Source: Tubulanus polymorphus
Lineage: Eukaryota; Nemertea; Palaeonemertea; Tubulaniformes; Tubulanidae
Assembly (NCBI RefSeq): GCF_964204645.1
Contig: NC_134031.1
Coordinates: 5,873,001-5,937,000 of the forward strand
Direction of reading: 5' to 3'
DNA: 64,000 nt
Positions 51,660 to 60,600 of this stretch are shown one piece after another. Both the position numbers and the translations under genes were made by a program. A model generated the notes under the pieces. It worked only from the letters and a program-made list of their open reading frames with translations, did not search any database and was not told where the DNA came from. Position 1 is the first letter of the stretch. Each line of letters opens with the position of its first letter.

Positions 51660-54600
51660 TAATGAATATATCTTATGAATCTTAACACATTATCAGCAAT
51701 CCTCCTCCGGCAAATTATCACTCATCAATTTCAATATTATTACCATTTCCATCTTCATCTCGGTATAGAAAATAATGCGTGTAGGGCCTTTATAGAATAT
51801 GCCTGTCTGTAACTTTTCCTCTTCTTCATTAATTTCCCCCCTTTTTTTCTTTCTTTTGCTTCTTCCGTTTTTCTTTTTTTCATTCTCGTTTATCAGGGGT
51901 CTGGGCAACGAACTTGCCGGGGGTCCTTCATTGTGTCACAAATTTATACAATATCGTACATATATATTGCTTATATTATGCTTGAATTCATTCATGCACA
52001 GTGAAACTCGCTTAATTTAGATCGTTTTAATCTGGATATTCACAGGCTTCATTTCTATTCAAAGGTATAGAGAATATGATTTGCAATTCGGATTTCATCA
52101 CAAATGAGTTTTACTACGCTAGCAAATATAAGAGCTAATACATTTTTGTGGCTGAGGGTTTTTTACCTTGTTCAAAGCTCAGAGCACCACCGTTCAAATC
52201 TTTGAGGCATCTGCCACTGACGAGAAGAATCTCTGTCAGTGTGGCGCTGCTTTGTGCCCATTCACAAATACCCAGAGTTTACCCTGATTTTTCCATGTGA
52301 TTATACAAAATTCCTAGAAATTTCTAGGTTTAAAATGATACAATTCAAACATTTTTCATTGAATCACGTACTGATAAAGACGCGAGGTCAATAGCATCAT
52401 CTGAATTCCCAAAGTTTTCCAGGTTTTCGGCAAAATTTGCCACAAATTCTGCAGAGAGTTTTCCCAAATGTTTTCTCGATTTTCCCGATTCCCTTAGTTT
52501 TCCAGGTTTTCCAGGTCAGTTCAGTGGCCACCTTGTCTGTCGTCAGCAGGATTCGAACCCCTGAACGCTGACCAGACTCGTTACCGAAGGCATCAATGAC
52601 TTGGGGCTACTGTTCCTCTCTTAAAGCTAGGGACACACGAGCGTATTTTTTCGCCCGATCGCGACGATTAAATTCGCCAGCGAATTCGCCGACGAAATAA
52701 TACGCCCGATACGAGCGGGCACGCATAGCGATCAAACCGAAATTCGGTCAGCGACTGGCACTAAGAGGGAGAGAGTTAACGAATCACATGATATCAACAA
52801 TGCATCCTATTGGTTGATAAAAATGGATCGCTCGGCGAAATTCGCTGAGTGCGGGCAGACAAGCGAATTTGCGGGCGATCCGATCGCCGGCGTAAATTAT
52901 CGGCCGAAAATATCAAACATGTTTGATACGGGCGATTCGTCGGGCGATCGATTCGGCCGACGAAATCGTTGTCGCCGTGAGTGGCCACACGAGCGAATTT
53001 TTCGGGCGATTTATAAATTCGCCGCGATCGGGCGAAAAAATACGCTCGTGTGCCCCTACCTTAACTTAACATATTCACCTCGATCAAATTATTTTCGCAT
53101 TTTCTAATTTCAAGAGAATTCGAATACGAAATGACGACACAACGCAGCACATACTGACATTACATTCATTTTTCCCAGGCATCGAGAGCTATCCCCTATT
53201 ACGGTCATTATTTCTAAATGTGTCAAATAGTTTTTCACATTAATCGAAATACGTGTACATGATAATAACAACAACGGCATCTCTATATACGTATACACAG
53301 CGGCGACTGCGGTTATCAAACTGTTTATCGTATTGTATTAATTATCCGTCTGAACGCGGACTCATCCCGAGTTCGAATAAGGTCCCCGCGGGATTACGGG
53401 ACAGTCTGCGCATATGAATATACATATATACGGATATTCGTCCAGATCCAGTTTTATTTCAGATATAGATATTTAACCGGGTTTGGTATTTAATTGGCTA
53501 ATTTACAATATGCATGTGCATCAGCCACGCGTTGAATTTTTTAAGTCGCACACCTTATCAGGAAATATAACCAGATATAAAAGCCTGGAAAATATGTTTG
53601 GCAGAGTTATTAAAAAGACAAAAAATATATCCAAATGGACCCCGATAAGAGCCAGAAAACTCCTTTTTGTCCTAAATCATCTGCTGGAAGGGCCACCAAG
53701 GTTTCGCGCTTGAAGCCTCCGCAATGGGCCACGAAGGTTTCGCGCATGAAGCCTCCGCACTGCCAATTCTGCCCTTCCAGGTCAATATCCTCTGCCAAAT
53801 TTCATGTCACAGTTCATTTTGAATTAATCTTTAATAATTCTTGCTTTATTATGCTTGCTTCAACGGTTCTCGAAGACTGTGACCAGTGAAAAAGATAAAG
53901 ATATTACATTCAAATCGTACCTGACTAATCGACTGACTGCCCGGAATAAAACGATTTAACATTTCATCTATAACAATTTCATAAACCCTACACAACTAAC
54001 TCGTCGAAACTGAATAACAAAATCTCATATAATGCGTGTATAACAATTTGAACAAATCAACGCTTTCAATGTCCGACAAATTTTGTGTTTCCAATGACGA
54101 TGTCTGCAAATATTCAGCTGCCAGATAATATCGCGTTTCACCAATTTTCAGCCGCTTAACCCTTTCAGTGCGTCTACACCGCAGTGCGGTGTATAAATCA
54201 GTGATAGATTTTGCTAATACACCGCACTGCGGTGTATTGATCTAATAAGTAATTAATAATTAACTCTATTGAAAAATGGCAGCACCTGTCAAACATAGTG
54301 AAATACTAGTAACTAATGATACACCGCGCCGCGGTGTAGATGCACTATATATAGTGGTATTCCCGTTATTCAACACACTAGGGTGGAATTTTTTTAAATT
54401 TTCAAATTATCTTCAGCACTTTAGGGTATTTATAAGTCAGCACTGAAAGGGTTAAAAAGTGCACATCGGGATAGGTCACTTTTTATAGAACACGTGAACT
54501 ACGGTATACATATATCTGCTCTCTGAATAAACGCATAGGAGGAATTGAATTGAATTGTGAACTGTATTTCAGATAAAGGAACGTGTGAACTATATTTCAG

Positions 54601-57600
54601 ACATACGAAAAAAATCATGCCAAATCCTAAGAGGGAGACAATCTAACAACCGGGCCGCGATAACGAGGTTAATGATCAAATAAATCATGTATTTCTTCGG
54701 TATAGATCGTCGAGTCCACCCACGCATTACTGCGAGACAGTCTCTCCCTCTCTCTCTCTCCTCTCTGCTGCTGGCGGCTACAGACTGACTGCGACTAAAC
54801 TATCCGATGATTCGATATCTTCGAAAACTGATCTCGCCAGTGGCTTTTAGATCCTCGCGTAATCGCATTTGATTCGTCAGAATAAATTCCTAGATGTTCA
54901 TAGCCGAGAGTTAAGTTTTTTTTAACGTAGGAGTGAATAACGAATATGAAACAAGCGATGGGGGAGATGCGCAGAATGAAAAGAGCGCAGGACAGACTAT
55001 GACGGGGTAAGATGGTACAGCAACCAAGATAAGGGGAGAGGCCAATGGAAGGATAGATGGGGAGTAGAGTAAAACCTCTCTATAGTGAATGCCTGTGGGA
55101 CCAACAAAAAGGTGTTGGAGGTGTTCACTACAGGGTCTCAGGTCATGATGCGACATGGGACGACAGTTTGGCACAGAACCACTGTTTAACATAGGTTGAA
55201 CCTGCTAAGCCAGAAAAAGACAGTGTTCACTGTTCACTACAGATGATGTGTGTATTCTAGAAAGGAGAATTTCGAGACTGGGCAAAAGGTGTCCACTATA
55301 GACAGGGGTTCACTATAGACTGGGTTCACTATATAACCGGGTTCACTATAGGCCTATAGAGGGGTTCACTATATAGAGGGGTTTACTACGGGAGGTTTTA
55401 CTGTAATGATAGTTTTTTTGTAGATAGTCAGAAACGGTGGAGAGGAGGTGAAAGAGAAAAAGGGTAGAGATAGAAGGTAAAGGAGAAAGAGGCATTAGCA
55501 GTGAGGAAAGAATTACGGATCTACGGGGGGGGGGGGTGTTGGAAGGGGGATGAAAGAGGTGAGAGAAAGAATCATATATCTAAATGTACGTGAATCTCTG
55601 AGGAACAGGCTTTCAATTAAGCATCTATCTAACACGCGTCATTGCATCATCGTTACTGATATGGCCTCACTGCGCCGCGCTATTATAAGTAGAGTTCAGC
55701 ATTGTTATTCGGCTTCACGGTAGCAGATATCATGGTGTTCAGATTATTGACAGGGGAGCTTTTGTTATTCGCATTATATTGATAACGAGTAATATTGTTT
55801 TCATGTTTTATGATGAATACGACCGACCGCCGCAACACCGAGAGACCCAGACGGGCAGTTCTGGGTTAATTTCACTCAGTATCGAGCGAGTAAATAAATC
55901 GATAATTATCAGAGCATAGAACGACTGAAGTTTAAAGCCGCGTTCACACTACATTATTCAGAACAGCCTAAACTTGGCCAGTTCCGATTTAGTAAAGACC
56001 AACACTAGCAAAAAGTCCGTTCCAAATTGGTCAGTTCCAATTTAGACCGTTCCAATTTAGACCATTCCAATTTGCGCCGACCTAAAAGACCGATCCAGGT
56101 CCGTTCCAAATTTTGAAACGGAGTTAAGCTGCTGTGTGCGTGTGCGGACAGAAACTGGTTCCAGGTCCGTTTTAAATCGTACTCGGTGGTATTGCATCAC
56201 CAATTCGTGGTCAAGCTGATCAATATAAATTTCAGATTTCACATAATTCCTATATTACATAAATTTTTAGGCAATATAGGAATAACGGAATATCATTATT
56301 CGTCTTAAAATCTGTCTATAGCACGATCGCCAATTCTGATTTGGTCCGTAATAATTTTGGCCCATTTCCAGGTACGGACCCATTCGGAACCGTCAACGTA
56401 TTGATAGTGTGAATGCGCCTTAAGTTGTTTTTTTTAATGTTTTTTCTAGGATCTAACAAAGAAATTGGCAACACTTTTTCGATACTACTGCAGTGCGGAT
56501 ATTTTTCCGAAATAACAGAAATAAATTTTTCCAGCGTTGTGATAAACCATGAAAGTGAACGTGACGTAAACTGACGATTCATTTTCAAATCAACGATCAA
56601 ACCACACGGCAATGTATCAGAACCTCTGTGTGCACAGTACTAGGTGGGAAAAAACGATGGTTCGTTCATCTCATTTTACCAGGAAGTCAACCCTGGCAAG
56701 TGTGCTAAATCAATCAATAACACACACACACACATACATTACAGCATACCTTTTCCATTATCTGCCACTAGGGGGAGCAAGTAACAAATACAGTTATTTA
56801 AGCATTTTCCGAATATGAGATGATTTTGTGCGTACAGAATTTAGCGTTTAGCCATCGCGCATCAGTTGTTGCTCCGATGGAACCAATCCCCGGCAATCGC
56901 GCGGATGTCAAATTACGAGCGGTACTTACACTGTACATTAAGTCTATATAACACAAATAAACATTTACGCTATATTATATTTGCACGTTACTAAACTACT
57001 CATTCCCTCTGCATCAATCAACTCGGTTATTTTCACTACTACCACTACTGCTAGCTACGTATGTGAACATGGTTACGGGAAATGACATCAATTTTCTAAA
57101 ACAGCCGATGACAAAAACGTTTGTGCGTTTCGATATAACATTCAGTGTCTACCCGCTCTCTGCCCGACGCTTCGTTACCTTCTTGTTCGTCCGTTTGGCA
57201 CTAGGGGTCGGTGTCATCTACGTGAATGAGCACGCGTGTTTTGTTTTGTTTTGTTTTGGTTCTATATTCAGTGAACGGTCACAGCTACCCTAGTATAACA
57301 CACACATATACACCGTACCTTCTCCATAACCTGCCACTAGAGGGAGCCAGTAAAATATACAATAAGTTTCATTCATTAATCGATGTATGAGCTTTAATAT
57401 TTGGTTCATTGCGGAGCGACTCAAGCCAGATCACTGGCTGAACCCGTGCTTACCAACCCCAATCGTCACAACTGGTCTAGAACCTGATATCAATATGACT
57501 TCAGCTTACCATGACTAACCAGGGTTAGACATATACTAACCAGGGTTAGACATATGGTCGTGTGACCATCAACAACTACTAAACCGAGGATTGCGATTGG

Positions 57601-60600
57601 TTTATATGAATACGTAAAAAGAACACGCGACTTAAGCCGCGATCACATGATCACATTTTTGATCAGACCAAAAAGGTCAGACCAGGCCGAGTTTAACTAT
57701 TGCGTGTGAATTACAACTGGTCCTGGAAGTGACTAAGACAGTGAATAAGCATTGTTCAGTATCGAGTGAGTGGGTTACGTGTGAACACGCTCTCTTATCA
57801 GGCATGGGTCAAATTTGACCCGGCCTGATGCGGGCCAAATCGTCTCCGTTGGTCACCATTCTCGACTTGCCCTACGGTTTGGTCTCGAGCTAATCATGGA
57901 CTCTAATCAGTAGGCCATACCTATGGTCTCTAATCAGTAGGCCATACCTATGGCCTCTAATCAGTAGGCCATAGGCCTACCTATGGTTATGGTGGCTCAC
58001 TGTAAGGTCATAAACGATCGGTCTAGACTATTGAATGCGCGAGTGTAACCTAGCGTTACCACCAGAGCTGATCACTGCTACTAACGAGACAGTCGATGGG
58101 TATGAACACTCTAGGCCGATGACGAATCACCAGCAAACCATTCATCATCTTTCGCTCTATACGTATATCTAAAAGCCGGTCACATATAAATCTCGACAAA
58201 TGGATGACTCGCGTCGACGGACAGGAAACTCGTATCATTAGCATTATATAATACGATAGTTCAAACAGTGAATGGTCGACCTTCGAGTATCAGACATTTG
58301 CTCTAAAATCCATTCTCAAATGATATTTTTTCGGGGATAAATAACTCGATCAGCCAGGCGTGGATCCAGGGGTGGCACCTGGGGCACGTGCTCTAGATTT
58401 TCAGTTAGCCCCCGAAAATGCTTTCCCGTAGAAAGTTCAGTATCACCTGAGGACGTCTAAAAACGTCTAATTTATTTTTCTTTGGTCGAAACAAGCTCAA
58501 ATCTTTGGAAATGGCATCTGCAGGGGTGTATTTTTCAAAATTTTCCCTGAGAAGGCCAATCCGACCCCTTTTCACTACTCGCCGATAATGCCTCTTTATG
58601 ATAATCATTGCCCTTTTCATCGGGTGCTACCCCTCGATATAAGCCCTGGATCCGCTGCCCCTGTTAGCTACGGGAAGCGATCTCGCCGGGCGAGTACGGA
58701 TTAGTTAATCATCAATTAATCCAGCCCCGGCAAGCGAGTGTCATAAATAAATCAGGAGCCGCATGCAGTATACACGATGACAAGCGTTCCGCGCGGAGGC
58801 GGCAACAGTAGCAATATCGTTTAATCAGTTCAACCGTCGTCGTCGTTCGGAATTAAATTAATGATCCGCTTATTTCGACGTACATATACACACACATGCT
58901 ATCATTTCTCTATTATGGTAATAAACGTCGTAACGATCGACGATACAATAATTCGACCTTTTACAGGATCAAAGCCATAAGCCACCGTGGAAGTTGTTCC
59001 ACACCAGGGTTGAATTATGATCCATGATTATGAAACTACATATACAAAACTACTTCGACTAGGGCCAAATTTGGACCAGAACGACTGTTCGTGCGGGTGC
59101 CGAATTGCCCCGATCCGTGCTTATTTGGCGCGGGCTAAATCGTCTCTGCGCGATCGAGGCTACTTGCGCTATGCGGAGATGATTTGACATCTTCAACGCA
59201 GAATGGACAACATGTTTCAGGTTTTGAATTCACTATCGAATATGGTCACAGCTGACGACTAAGTAGAAAACAAATATTCCTGAACGAGTTCAAACTCTTG
59301 ACTTCACAACGATTATACAGCAAATAATCCTACAATCACCCTACAAACTATTTCAATGTAACAAACGAGTCCTATGTCATCCTCTTACCCGTCTTGCACT
59401 ACAAATTGCAACGATATCCGAGTTGGGTGTTATGTAATTCGAAATGATTAAAAAAGGACTTAAGCAGGGTGACATCATCGGCAAATACTCTCATGATGTC
59501 ATCCTAACTGCTACTTCATTAGATAAGACCCTAGTAGATGCCTAAATTACCCATGAAAAGGGGTAGGGACTTTTTATTTACCAATACTAGTGATGATAGT
59601 GCATATACCCTATGTAAAACCACTGAGGACTATTTGTTGATGTCATAGGGGATATAGGAGCCAGCGATTATTTTGCTCAAATTTGTAGAACAATGCGACT
59701 GTGTGCTTAAAGATTGCCCGACGTAGACCTAGTTTTTGGTCTCAGACTTCCTCATTGTCTCTACTACTAACCAGGAGTAAGGATGTCTCCTATAAATTAG
59801 TTTTATCGAGAGGTTTTTATTTCTCTCATTCCTACGAATTCAATAGGTTCATGATCTGACAATAATCGGTGAATTGACGGACAACATAAATCTAAACTAG
59901 GGGCCCGAGGACACCATGCCAATTTGGAAAGTGATCTGGAATGCTCGACAATCTGACAATTTTCCGAATGGCCTTTTTTCTTGTGATGCTAGACCAAACC
60001 TCAAGACAATTGATCAAAATGTCTTTCTATAATTCTATGAAAACTTCATAAATATGGAGAAATGCTGATTTTGCTGAACATTAATATGGCTACAAGTCAG
60101 CCATCTTGATTCTGATCAGTAGATACATGATAACCCAAGTATCAAGACCATACATCAGAGCGTAAAAAAAACTTCCCAAGAAAACTAGATTCTGTCCACA
60201 GATGACAGACAACTGGATGGACGAAAAGTGAATGCAAAACAAAATCAGATTCTGTCCACAGATGACAGACAACTGGATGGACGAAAAGTGAATGCAAAAC
60301 AAAATCAATCAAAAATATACGGCACGCACTAAACTGAAAAACAAAATCTACAAATTCATTTCACAATATTCATAGACTACTGTCCACTGCCCTCCCCGAC
60401 AACTCCCTATAACAGATAACATTCAAACCGCATAGGCTGCAAAAAAATAACGTGGTTTTAAGACATCAACACATCGAATAATGGAGACTCATCGAAAAAG
60501 CCTCGCATTTAAACGATTCGATTCAGCGAAATCGAAAAGCTAAAATTGTTTCGAAAAAAGCCAAAACATTTGAAGCTGATTCCGCGATTCTCCGTTAGAA

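Noticed and set aside
52548-52612. Second tRNA gene
   Set aside because: Only a B-box-like sequence is clear. The acceptor stem and anticodon arm do not pair, so it was listed as SINE-like at low confidence.
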